From QAMX01 sp003149835 (lineage in GTDB: Bacteria; Bacillota; Clostridia; Oscillospirales; QAMX01): 23,607 nt of DNA. A program made the position numbers and the translations under genes. Positions within the stretch are counted from its first letter, which is position 1. Every line of letters begins with the position of its first letter. Positions 1-6,911 of this stretch are shown one piece after another. Location of the stretch: positions 1 through 23,607 of the forward strand of contig CAUGMN010000042.1 of assembly GCA_959600635.1 (NCBI GenBank), in the 5' to 3' direction. The notes under the pieces were generated by a model. It saw nothing but the letters and a program-made list of their open reading frames with translations. It was not told the origin of the DNA and did not search any database.

Positions 1-2
1 AA

Positions 3-1532
3 CCATTGATTTTATTAGCTTTTTGCCGCTATCGCTATCACACCTCATTATTTGAAAGACCGGATTTCATCCGTATGGAAGAAATGATAGAACGGGGCGA
101 GATTGGGACGGTTATTGTAAAAGACCTGTCTCGTTTCGGCAGAAACTATCTTGAAGCCGGACAGTATCTTGAAATCAAGTACCCGACACTAGGTGTACGG
201 TTTATAGCTATTCAGGAAAACGTTGATACCGATAAGAATACCGGTGCGGAAATGATGCCGTTCCACAACATTTTTAACGAATGGTATGCGGCGCAGACCT
301 CAAAGAAGATCCGTGCGGTAAATCGTATGAAAGCGGAGAACGGCAAGCGTGTTTCTTCCGCAGTACCTTTTGGGTATAAGAAGAATCCCGATGATGAGGA
401 TCACTGGCAGATCGACGAACCTGCGGCGGAGATCGTCCGCAAAATCTATGATCTGTGCCTTGCAGGATGTGGACCGGAGAGAATTGCACGGATACTTGAA
501 AAGGAACAGATCATGACGCCTACGGAGTATTATCATTCCATTGATAAGAAAACGAGTAACGATTTGCCAGCTAAGCCATTCCTGTGGAAGGGTTCTTCGG
601 TTGAACACATTCTAAGCAATCAGCAATATACCGGATGTGCTGTAAATTTCAAAACCACGACGATCAGCTACAAGGTACACAAGACGGTATATAATTCGGC
701 GGAGGAGCAGCAAATCATTCCCAATATGCAGGAACCGATTATCTCAGAAGATGTATGGGAGCGTGTGCAAGTGTTACGAAACAACAAACGCAGGCCGACC
801 GCAACGGGACGAAAAAGTCTTTTCAGCGGTTTAGTGTACTGCCCGGATTGCGGTGCGAAGCTATATTTCTGTGCTTCAAAGAGTCTGCGCAAGGATCAGG
901 AATTCTTCCGATGTGCAAACTATAAGGACGGACGTGGTACCTGCAAAATTCACTTCATCCGGGATGTAGTGCTCGAAAAAATCGTAATGGAAGCAGTCAG
1001 TGATATTTCCGATTTTATCCGCTGTTATGAAAATGACTTTCTGAATCTGATTAAGATGAGAAACACTGTCGGCAGAGAAAGTGATATTCAAACCTTGAAA
1101 AGCACAATCCTCAACGGAAACAAACGAATCAAGGAAATTGACCGCAATATTTCCAGTCTGTTTGAGAAGAATGTAAGCGGCGTGATTTCCGACGAGCGCT
1201 TTATGACGATGACGGCTGACTATGAATCGGAGCAGAACACTTTGAAAAAATCCATTGCCGAAGCGAAAGAGCAGCTTGCCAAAGCCGAGCAGAACGCCGT
1301 CGACGTGCGAATGCTTCTGAAAGGATTCCGCAAATATTCCGAAATGCGGGAGCTTACTCCGGAGATCGTAAATATGATGATTCAGCGCATCGAGGTTCAT
1401 AACAACGATAAGTACGATGGACACTGCCACGTCAAAGTGGATATTTACTTTACCGGTGTAGGAATGTTTGAGAGACCGACGGAGCAGGAATTACAGACAC
1501 TCGCCGATATGCACGAGCAAAATGCAGGATGA
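3..1532 (+). CDS. Large serine recombinase, 5' end missing (mobile-element integrase)
   Basis: DNA-cutting and rejoining enzyme of the large serine recombinase family, which moves ICEs, Tn4451-like elements and phages. The frame is open to the left edge, so the gene starts outside the window. The N-terminal catalytic domain is only partly present: the arginine motif DLSRFGRNYLE is there, but the nucleophilic serine segment would lie upstream. Next come the recombinase domain (VPFGYKKN onward), a zinc ribbon with a CPDCGAKLYFC pair and a later Cys pair (FRCAN..GTCKIHF), a long coiled coil, and the C-terminal DUF4368-like end. The first ~14 codons (FCRYRYHTSLFERP) fit the family poorly where a DDGxSGTxFxRP motif is expected, so the 5' end may be frameshifted or chimeric. 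Base composition is visibly more AT-rich than the genes to the right, which suggests transfer. Family call is firm; intactness is unknown. Confidence 0.88.
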   Translation, partial: PLILLAFCRYRYHTSLFERPDFIRMEEMIERGEIGTVIVKDLSRFGRNYLEAGQYLEIKYPTLGVRFIAIQENVDTDKNTGAEMMPFHNIFNEWYAAQTSKKIRAVNRMKAENGKRVSSAVPFGYKKNPDDEDHWQIDEPAAEIVRKIYDLCLAGCGPERIARILEKEQIMTPTEYYHSIDKKTSNDLPAKPFLWKGSSVEHILSNQQYTGCAVNFKTTTISYKVHKTVYNSAEEQQIIPNMQEPIISEDVWERVQVLRNNKRRPTATGRKSLFSGLVYCPDCGAKLYFCASKSLRKDQEFFRCANYKDGRGTCKIHFIRDVVLEKIVMEAVSDISDFIRCYENDFLNLIKMRNTVGRESDIQTLKSTILNGNKRIKEIDRNISSLFEKNVSGVISDERFMTMTADYESEQNTLKKSIAEAKEQLAKAEQNAVDVRMLLKGFRKYSEMRELTPEIVNMMIQRIEVHNNDKYDGHCHVKVDIYFTGVGMFERPTEQELQTLADMHEQNAG

Positions 1533-1549
1533 CCCCACCAAACGGAAAA

Positions 1550-1574
1550 GGAGTAGCCCTTTTCGGACTACTCC
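1550..1574 (+). other. Small hairpin after recombinase
   Basis: A perfect 7-bp inverted repeat (GGAGTAG / CTACTCC) with an 11-nt loop lies 18 nt after the recombinase stop. No T-tract follows, so it is probably an RNA-stabilising or accessory hairpin rather than a terminator. It could also be part of the element's end, but no attachment-site duplicate is visible in the window. Confidence 0.4.
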
Positions 1575-1605
1575 ATATTCCTTACATAAAATACTTCCTT
1601 ATGCA

Positions 1606-1634
1606 CCCGACGGGAAACACGGCGGGATTTTTTG
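1606..1634 (+). terminator. Probable intrinsic terminator of recombinase gene
   Basis: The arms CCCGACG and CGGCGGG pair with one mismatch around a 7-nt loop and are followed directly by ATTTTTT. It sits between the recombinase gene and the tRNA-Arg promoter, which suits its role as the 3' end of the recombinase transcript. Confidence 0.55.
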
Positions 1635-1718
1635 GCTGCGTTCTGAAAATTCACAGACCGTTCACGAAGCGGCTGCGCTTTTGCGCGTCCGGCCGGACAA
1701 AAAATATGCGAATCCCTC

Positions 1719-1747
1719 TTTACAAACAGGGCAAAAGGTTGTATAAT
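1719..1747 (+). promoter_or_regulatory. Sigma-A promoter of tRNA-Arg
   Basis: The -35 box TTTACA (1719-1724) and the perfect -10 box TATAAT (1742-1747) are separated by 17 bp. The expected start is near 1754, giving a leader of about 24 nt before the mature tRNA. Confidence 0.8.
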
Positions 1748-1777
1748 ATAAAGAGCGAATACAGCGTCTTCTGATAT

Positions 1778-1854
1778 GCGCCCGTAGCTCAGCTGGATAG
1801 AGCGTTGGACTCCGACTCCAAAGGTCGCAGATTCGAATTCTGTCGGGCGTACCA
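1778..1854 (+). tRNA. tRNA-Arg (anticodon CCG)
   Basis: A full cloverleaf can be drawn by eye: acceptor GCGCCCG with CGGGCGT (G-U at the first pair), D-arm GCTC/GAGC, anticodon stem TTGGA/TCCAA with loop CTCCGAC, and T-arm with the TTCGAAT loop. Anticodon CCG reads the arginine codon CGG. The 3' CCA is encoded (1852-1854). A serine recombinase gene ends about 245 bp upstream, but nothing shows that this tRNA is an attachment site. Confidence 0.96.
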
Positions 1855-1880
1855 CGACGAACGGAAGCAGTTCCGTCGAG

Positions 1881-1930
1881 ACAAACGCGTTCACCTTACC
1901 GGTGGGCGCGTTTGTTATACTATTTTTTAT
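1881..1930 (+). terminator. Intrinsic terminator of tRNA-Arg
   Basis: Outer arms ACAAACGCG (1881-1889) and CGCGTTTGT (1907-1915) enclose an inner CACC/GGTG pair. A T-rich tail with a run of six T residues follows around 1922-1928. A smaller hairpin ACGGAA/TTCCGT lies just upstream at 1861-1876. Confidence 0.75.
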
Positions 1931-2036
1931 TCCGTCGCCGGGCGGGATGGACAGACGCCGGGCCATACAGCGAATGAGAGGCGTTTTGATCAGCAAGGAG
2001 GATAATAAAGTCGAATATTGTACGACAAATGTAAAA

Positions 2037-2066
2037 TTCACAAAAAATGAGTTCAGATGATATATG
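2037..2066 (+). promoter_or_regulatory. Candidate promoter of the Spo0A-domain gene
   Basis: TTCACA (2037-2042) and TATATG (2061-2066) are spaced by 18 bp about 60 nt before the start codon. Just upstream, 2021-2028 reads TACGACAA, whose complement TTGTCGTA matches the Spo0A binding box TTGTCGAA at 7 of 8 positions. This would fit autoregulation, but the assignment is tentative. Confidence 0.4.
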
Positions 2067-2126
2067 ATGATTGCAAGACACGCCGCAGCAAATAGCATGC
2101 GGGCGTAAATTGGGGAGGGAGTTGCA

Positions 2127-2483
2127 ATGAGAGCAATTCTGGACAGGCTCGGCATATCGACAAAATACAAGGGATACCGGATGCTGATCAGCGCGATAGG
2201 GATCGCCGTAGAAAACGAGGAAGCGATCCTGTTGGTTACAAAGCTCATCTATCCTGAAGTGGCGAAGCGTTTTGGCGTTTCCGGCGCAAACGTCGATAAA
2301 AACATCCGTGTAGCCATTGCCGCATTCTGGAACAATGGCAACCGGGAACTGTACAACAAAATCGTGGGCTATCAGATCACCCAGAGGCCGAGCAACGCCG
2401 AATTTATCGCGGCGATTGCCTCGTATATTATTCGCAGCGGGATCTCTGCGAATGCGCTGACAACCTGTATGGCCGGAGAATGA
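2127..2483 (+). CDS. Stand-alone Spo0A C-terminal-type DNA-binding protein
   Basis: A 118-aa protein aligning by eye over nearly its whole length with the DNA-binding effector domain of the sporulation master regulator Spo0A (Spo0A_C family). Shared pattern: KGYRMLISAI near residue 15, TKLIYPEVAKRFGVS at 38-52, NVDKNIRVAIAAFW (recognition helix) at 55-68, GNRELYNKIVGY, and RPSNAEFIAAIA at 87-97. Full Spo0A is about 260-270 aa with an N-terminal phosphoreceiver domain, entirely absent here. The start is the ATG at 2127, preceded by a strong purine-rich ribosome site at 2112-2121. The gene is monocistronic, between the tRNA-Arg terminator and its own strong terminator. I infer a phosphorylation-independent competitor or modulator of Spo0A at 0A boxes. 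It is not the organism's normal spo0A, and its role is unproven. Confidence 0.85.
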   Translation: MRAILDRLGISTKYKGYRMLISAIGIAVENEEAILLVTKLIYPEVAKRFGVSGANVDKNIRVAIAAFWNNGNRELYNKIVGYQITQRPSNAEFIAAIASYIIRSGISANALTTCMAGE

Positions 2484-2640
2484 GCAGCCCTCGGCACGCC
2501 ATGCCGGACAAGCGCGCAGCGCGGCGTACTGCGCCTGCGCGAAGCTGAACCGCGAACCCGACAACCGGACCGATACCGACGCGCCTGCCCGACGGGGCGC
2601 TGAAACATCAGGGCCGGTGAAGGGCTGCATAAAAAATCAG

Positions 2641-2684
2641 AGAGGCGGCAACCGCATTGCTTCTGCGGCTGCCGCCTCTTTTTC
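2641..2684 (+). terminator. Strong intrinsic terminator, probably bidirectional
   Basis: A 10-bp stem AGAGGCGGCA / TGCCGCCTCT is extended by CCGC/GCGG after a bulge and followed by TTTTT. On the opposite strand the stem is followed by CTGATTTTTT. It therefore can end both the Spo0A-domain transcript and the convergent repressor gene. Confidence 0.88.
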
Positions 2685-2701
2685 CGTTCTGATTTGGGTT
2701 T

Positions 2702-3367
2702 TCAGCGGATCGTGCTGATAAACGCCACGGCTTTGCCGAGAATCCGAATCGAGCTCAGCTCGCTGTCTTCATAGTTGAGCGGCGCGTAAGTCGGGTTTTC
2801 GGCGCGCAGTTCAATGCGGTTTTTGTATTTATAGACCCGTTTCAGCGTCGCCTCTTCGCCGATGAGCACGGCTGCAATTTCGCCGTTATCTACGTCCGGC
2901 TGCTCGCGGATCAATACGATGTCGCCGTCAAAAATGCGGGCGTTGATCATCGAATCCCCTTTACAGCGTAGGCAGAAGCTGGCGGGAATGTTTTCAGGAA
3001 CTTGCAGATACTCTTCGATATTCTCAGCGGCGAGAATCGGTGTGCCGCAGGCGATCGCACCGAGCAGCGGCAGTTTTTTTACCCGCGGCAGCGGCAGAAT
3101 GTTGACCGGTATCGAGTCGTCTCCGCCGGGGGCGCGGCGAAGCGCCTCCGAGATAGAAGGGGCGGCCGCACCCACGATATAGGACGGCTCAATCCGCAGA
3201 ATCTCGGCGAGCGCCGCGATCCGGCCCTGTTTCATATTGGCGATATCGCCCGATTCCCAGCGCGAAACCGTCGCTTCGCTGACTCCGACATGGCTGGCGA
3301 CGTCGTATTGCGTAAGGCCAAGCTCGAGCCGCCTGTTTTTCAGATAACTGTTTTTGTGTGTGCTCAT
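2702..3367 (-). CDS. LexA/CI-like repressor (XRE HTH + S24 autopeptidase)
   Basis: A 221-aa transcriptional repressor. Residues ~10-60 form an XRE/Cro-type helix-turn-helix (NRRLELGLTQYDVASHVGVS, then EATVSRWESG). The C-terminal half is an S24 self-cleaving domain: cleavage region GAIACGTPI with the Cys107-Gly108 bond, nucleophile Ser139 in KGDSM, and general base Lys176 in EATLKRVY. In this family (LexA, lambda CI, P22 C2) RecA filaments on damaged DNA trigger self-cleavage and loss of repression. I chose the ATG at 3367 because GAGGGTGAT sits just before it; an upstream in-frame ATG at 3412 has no such site. The gene is divergent from the zinc-ribbon/toxin operon, across a large palindrome touching both promoters, so it very probably represses that operon and itself. 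It is more phage-repressor-like than housekeeping LexA. Family call is firm; SOS control is inferred. Confidence 0.9.
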   Translation of the reverse strand: MSTHKNSYLKNRRLELGLTQYDVASHVGVSEATVSRWESGDIANMKQGRIAALAEILRIEPSYIVGAAAPSISEALRRAPGGDDSIPVNILPLPRVKKLPLLGAIACGTPILAAENIEEYLQVPENIPASFCLRCKGDSMINARIFDGDIVLIREQPDVDNGEIAAVLIGEEATLKRVYKYKNRIELRAENPTYAPLNYEDSELSSIRILGKAVAFISTIR

Positions 3368-3444
3368 TTCATCACCCTCATCCGGCTGTCCGCCCGGATA
3401 TTCAGCGCGCAAAACGGGCGGCCGGGCCGTATGCCCGTATCCGT

Positions 3445-3473
3445 ATTATAGCATATCCAATCTGAAACCGCAA
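3445..3473 (-). promoter_or_regulatory. Promoter of the S24 repressor gene
   Basis: On the minus strand, TATAAT (3450-3445) lies 17 bp from TTGCGG (3473-3468). The weak -35 box overlaps the left arm of the large palindrome, which suggests autoregulation. Confidence 0.55.
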
Positions 3474-3517
3474 TACGTAAACGCATTTTTTTGGAATAAA
3501 AATGCGTTTACGTATTG
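3471..3517. promoter_or_regulatory. Operator palindrome between divergent promoters
   Basis: A perfect inverted repeat with 20-bp arms (3471-3490 and 3498-3517) and a 7-bp spacer. The arm core TACGTAAACGCA (3474-3485) appears inverted at 3503-3514 and again in direct orientation at 3635-3646, just before the zinc-ribbon gene's ribosome site. The arms overlap the -35 boxes of both divergent promoters. This is the expected layout for binding by the adjacent S24 repressor; the binding itself is inferred. Confidence 0.75.
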
Positions 3518-3543
3518 ACAAACAAAAGTTCTGATGTTATAAT
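3515..3543 (+). promoter_or_regulatory. Consensus sigma-A promoter of the toxin operon
   Basis: Perfect boxes TTGACA (3515-3520) and TATAAT (3538-3543) are spaced by 17 bp. The -35 box shares three bases with the right palindrome arm. Such an ideal promoter is expected to be very strong unless repressed. A further operator-like word lies downstream at 3635-3646, in the leader. Confidence 0.88.
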
Positions 3544-3663
3544 GCTTGCATAAACGTAATATGATGGCGCCGTATACCCAAAGACAACCGGCGGCAAAAG
3601 GCGCAAAAAGTCGAATAAAATGCTCCTGTTATATTACGTAAACGCAAACAAAGGGGGAGGAAA

Positions 3664-4125
3664 ATGGATCGGTTTCAATGCGGGGAGTGCGGACAGAGCT
3701 ATGCGGAACCGGAGCGCTATACAGAAGCGTGGGGCGAGGAGCGGGCGGTTTGCCCGCTTTGCGGCGCGCCTGAAAACCGGGTGCGAAGCTGTAAGCTCTG
3801 CGGCGCGGCGGTGTGCGACGGCGTCGGTGTCTGCGCCGGATGCGCGCGGCGCTATTGCCGTGAACACTGCGATGAGCTGATTGACTGGCTGAAACAGAAG
3901 GAGGAAGGGCTCGGATATTTTTCATGGACGGACTTTGTGGTCGGGTTTGTATACGGCGTGTCGGAATGCCGCAGCGAAAGGCTGCTGCTCGAAGCGCTGC
4001 CGGTACCGGAGATATCAGGCCAGACTCCGGACGGGCGGGAAATGAGGCGGGCCCTGTGGGCGTATGTGTGCGAAGACGGCGCGTGTCTGGATCAGGTTCG
4101 CGCCTGGATTGCGGAGGAGGAGTGA
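3664..4125 (+). CDS. Cysteine-rich zinc-ribbon protein, unknown function
   Basis: A 153-aa protein that I do not recognise as a named family. The first ~70 residues hold paired cysteines typical of structural zinc sites: C6/C9, C30/C33, C43/C46, C57/C60, plus C51, C65 and C69 with a nearby His (CREHCDE). The rest (about 75-153) has no cysteine-pair motif and appears soluble, ending in acidic helices; no membrane segment or signal peptide is seen. The start ATG follows a very strong GGGGGAGG site. It is the first gene of the operon driven by the consensus promoter at 3515, and its stop overlaps the next start (TGATG at 4123-4127), implying translational coupling. Context suggests a regulatory or adaptor role in the island, but that is a guess. 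Confidence 0.75.
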   Translation: MDRFQCGECGQSYAEPERYTEAWGEERAVCPLCGAPENRVRSCKLCGAAVCDGVGVCAGCARRYCREHCDELIDWLKQKEEGLGYFSWTDFVVGFVYGVSECRSERLLLEALPVPEISGQTPDGREMRRALWAYVCEDGACLDQVRAWIAEEE

Positions 4126-4532
4126 TGAAAGAAATGGCGAAAAAGACAAGCGTCGTGGCGGCGGAACAAAAGCTCAGGACCTATATTCGAACCAAGGAGG
4201 CGATAACGATCATGGAGGAGAAGCTGCAAAAGCTCAGAGAAGCGGAAGAAATCTGCCGGAAAAACCCTGTGTGCGCGGCCGAACGCGCGAGAATTCGCAC
4301 GGAATGCAGACGGCTGCAAGCTTTGATCGGGTTAAACCGCATCGAAACGGAGGCCGTCGAACAGGCGCTCGAACGGCTGAACAGGGAGGAACGGCTGGTT
4401 CTGGACGCCATGCTGATCGCGCCCGTACCGGAGGCGGCGGACAGGCTGTGCAGCGCGCTGAACGTGGAAACGGCGACGGTCTACCGCCGCCGCCGCGCGG
4501 CGCTGGAAAAGCTGACGGCGTATCTGCCGTGA
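4125..4532 (+). CDS. Sigma-region-4-like / ArpU-like phage regulator
   Basis: A 135-aa protein with an N-terminal charged, probably coiled-coil helix pair (residues ~10-85). The C-terminal helix-turn-helix (86-135) reads LNREERLVLDAML, then AADRLCSALNVETATVYRRRRAALEKL. This resembles sigma-70 region 4 and the ArpU/DUF1492-type late-gene regulators of Firmicutes phages, which switch on a downstream promoter. Start ATG at 4125 overlaps the preceding stop by one base and has GGAGGAG just before it. A product starting earlier in this frame would run through the zinc-ribbon gene and is not credible. The toxin gene begins 54 bp downstream, so this protein may boost its expression. Domain-type call is moderate and the target is unknown. 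Confidence 0.7.
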   Translation: MKEMAKKTSVVAAEQKLRTYIRTKEAITIMEEKLQKLREAEEICRKNPVCAAERARIRTECRRLQALIGLNRIETEAVEQALERLNREERLVLDAMLIAPVPEAADRLCSALNVETATVYRRRRAALEKLTAYLP

Positions 4533-4586
4533 CGGCGCGAGAGACAGATTCAAACGCAATGAAGCGGAACAGAAGGGGGAAAACAG

Positions 4587-6890
4587 TTGAGAAAAGGAAA
4601 ATCGGCTTGGGACAAAACGGTGTGGACCATGAAGCTGCCGGAGATTGAGAAGGAAACGGAGGAAATGCGGCCGTTTTTGGATAGGGAGCCGCACGAAAGC
4701 AATGGCGCCGCGAAAGCCCAGAAGACCGCGACGGCGGCAGAAACCGGACAGAACCGGACAGAAGCCGCGTTGACCGGGACGGAAACCGGGCAAGTCGGCA
4801 AAGACGCAAATCCGGTGGAAAAGGAAACGCGGCCGTTCGGCTTGGATGCGAAAACAAGGACGGAACTGCAATCGCTGCGACCGCAGGCGCAGCAGGCTGC
4901 AAACGAATACGCCGCGGCCGAGGCGGCGGCCGCGGAGGAAAAATCGTGGACAAGGGTATTGAAAACGCCGGAGGCTCTGGCGGGTCTGCGGCGCTGGTAT
5001 GAGGATTTGGGCTTTCACGAGATCGACGGACTTGCAAGCGCATCGGAGGTCGGGGAGTTTCTGGAAACGGAGTACGGGACATTCAGCGAAGCCGGGGACA
5101 GATACCGCGCGCTGATGAAGAAGGTCGTAGAAGAGACGGCGACGGAGGAGGAGCGGAAACAATATGAGCGGCTGTGCCGGCGGCGGATGTACGCGGAGGA
5201 TCGAAAAGAGACGCTCACGGCATATGAAGCGGACAGGCAGTACCGCGAGGAAAAGGCGAGATATGAATCGCCGCTTGGCAGGACGGATCTCCGCGAGTCG
5301 GTCGAGGCGGGGCTGGAAGCGGATGGCAATCCGCTGACCGGATCCGTGCTGTCGGCGCTGTCGCCGCGCGTATTTCGCACCAAGACGTATACGACGACGG
5401 ATGAAAAGATACTGATCAGCTATTATTACGGACAGTCGAAAGCGAAAGGCGACGAATATGTCGAGTGGCTGGACAAGCATGAGCTGAAAGAGCGGGACCG
5501 CTCGGCCAAGGTAAACGCGATAACGAAGTTGGCGAAGGTCATGCCAACCAATCCTCTGCTGCCGGTGCCGACGAAATACTGGGTGGCGGCGACGAGCGGC
5601 GTGGAGCGCTTTGTACTGGGCGGATATAATCTGGTGGCCGGCATAACCGGAGGTGAGACGGTCGAGGGGATCTTGACGGGCGCGTACAACCAGCTTTTGC
5701 AGGACGAGAACTGGGCGAGCAAAAAGCTGATGAAGCTGACGAACACGTTGGGGAATGCCGCGCCAAAGGTAGCGATCTGGCATTTCGCGGGTGCGTCTGC
5801 GGCATATGGGGCATACGCCGCAAGCAGCATGGGCAATAAATACCACCAGGCAAAGAGCACAGGGTATACGGAGCCGGAAGCGTGGCTGTATGCGGGGATA
5901 ACCACCGGAGTGGAGATGGCGATGGGGCACAAGCTTGGCCAGCAGGGCGGCGGACAGCTGGGTCGGATGATTGACGAAGCGCTGCGGGGGATAACGCGGT
6001 CGCCGCGAGGCCGGGCGGTGCTGAATTTGACGGCGGAGAAGGCCGGCGGGCTGACGGGAACGGAGCTTCAGAAATATTTCGGAGGAACCCTGGCACCGGT
6101 GGTAAGAGACATCATGCAGAGCGAGGGGATGGTGCCTGGGCTGTGGAGCATGGAGATGATGCAGAACGCATTCATCGACGCTCTGGAAAAGAAGGCGCTG
6201 AGCATACCGGGGACGGCGTATGGAAACATTTTACTGGAAGCGCAGGTGCAGAACGGCACATGGAAGGAAAGCGAATACCACGGACTGCCGATAGAGCCAT
6301 TTGTTGACGAAGAGTTGAAAGATGATATAATAATAGGAAAGGACGGGACGGAATACCACGGATACGGCGGGAAAGAGCCGGACGGCGGAGAGAGCGTAAA
6401 GCCGCCGGTCTTGCCGTCGGGGTATTCGCTTGGAGAGGGCTACGCAACACACATGACGGAGGGAAAAATAGATAGCAAACAGAGAGGCGTAATCGGCGGC
6501 CATAACCGGAGTGCGTTTGAGCGGACGTTGAGAGAAGCGGGTTTCAGCGTGGAGGACTGCGTAATCAGCGTGACGGAGCACCCGGAAATCAAAGGCGTAT
6601 ATGAAATCGAGTACCGGATTCCGAAAAAAGGGTACGGGGCGTCGGGAAAATTGGAAGTCATTCCGGGGCAGTATAAAAGGATTGATTATCCGAAAACGGT
6701 GTACGATCCTGCGGTGATCTCGGATGAGCAAATGCGCCAATGGGGAATCGAGGCGATGGAAGAGGGGATTTTGGCAGGACGGATTGACAGGAGAGAAATA
6801 CGCGGATATGCAAGGAATGGGCTGAAATTCGTAGGTTATCTCGATTTAAACACAAATGAAATTACAAACTTTTTTCCAACATTACACTGA
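4587..6890 (+). CDS. Polymorphic toxin with CdiA-type C-terminal nuclease domain
   Basis: A 767-aa carrier-toxin. Residues 1-120 are charged and low-complexity; 120-300 are helical and Glu/Lys/Arg-rich. Residues ~390-460 form a Gly/Ala-rich stretch (AGASAAYGAYAASSMGN) like segments in large clostridial phage or ICE proteins; 467-600 are a linker present in all three repeat units. The final ~145 residues carry the pattern of 'CdiA family toxin C-terminal' domains, which I take to be tRNA/RNA nucleases: GVIGGHN at 634-640, VYEIEYRIP, KTVYDPAVISDEQM at 703-716, GLKF and ITNFFP at the end. His639 is a catalytic candidate. The start is a TTG with AGAAGGGGGA 6 nt upstream; no ATG is better placed. 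No signal peptide, LXG, WXG, YD or MuF signature is seen, so the delivery route is unknown. The immunity gene follows after 21 nt. An EndoU-like fold is a possible alternative. Confidence 0.8.
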   Translation: MRKGKSAWDKTVWTMKLPEIEKETEEMRPFLDREPHESNGAAKAQKTATAAETGQNRTEAALTGTETGQVGKDANPVEKETRPFGLDAKTRTELQSLRPQAQQAANEYAAAEAAAAEEKSWTRVLKTPEALAGLRRWYEDLGFHEIDGLASASEVGEFLETEYGTFSEAGDRYRALMKKVVEETATEEERKQYERLCRRRMYAEDRKETLTAYEADRQYREEKARYESPLGRTDLRESVEAGLEADGNPLTGSVLSALSPRVFRTKTYTTTDEKILISYYYGQSKAKGDEYVEWLDKHELKERDRSAKVNAITKLAKVMPTNPLLPVPTKYWVAATSGVERFVLGGYNLVAGITGGETVEGILTGAYNQLLQDENWASKKLMKLTNTLGNAAPKVAIWHFAGASAAYGAYAASSMGNKYHQAKSTGYTEPEAWLYAGITTGVEMAMGHKLGQQGGGQLGRMIDEALRGITRSPRGRAVLNLTAEKAGGLTGTELQKYFGGTLAPVVRDIMQSEGMVPGLWSMEMMQNAFIDALEKKALSIPGTAYGNILLEAQVQNGTWKESEYHGLPIEPFVDEELKDDIIIGKDGTEYHGYGGKEPDGGESVKPPVLPSGYSLGEGYATHMTEGKIDSKQRGVIGGHNRSAFERTLREAGFSVEDCVISVTEHPEIKGVYEIEYRIPKKGYGASGKLEVIPGQYKRIDYPKTVYDPAVISDEQMRQWGIEAMEEGILAGRIDRREIRGYARNGLKFVGYLDLNTNEITNFFPTLH

Positions 6891-6911
6891 TAAATAGAAA
6901 GGAAAAGAAAT

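Noticed and set aside
1778..1854. tRNA-Arg as the recombinase's attachment site
   Set aside because: Large serine recombinases rarely use tRNA genes, and no duplicate of the tRNA 3' end is present in the window.
1568..2248. 226-codon minus-strand open frame
   Set aside because: It reads through the antisense of tRNA-Arg (giving the familiar false RPTEFESATFGVGVQ peptide), the tRNA promoter and its terminator. It also overlaps the Spo0A-domain gene.
2595..2630. Weak likeness to the SRP RNA apical region (TCAGGGCCGG then AAGGGCTGC)
   Set aside because: The GGAA-type tetraloop and the asymmetric A-rich loop are missing, and the outer sequence does not fold as SRP RNA.
4332..5930. 532-codon minus-strand open frame inside the toxin gene
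   Set aside because: Arg/Pro-rich composition typical of antisense shadows in GC-rich genes; no motif.
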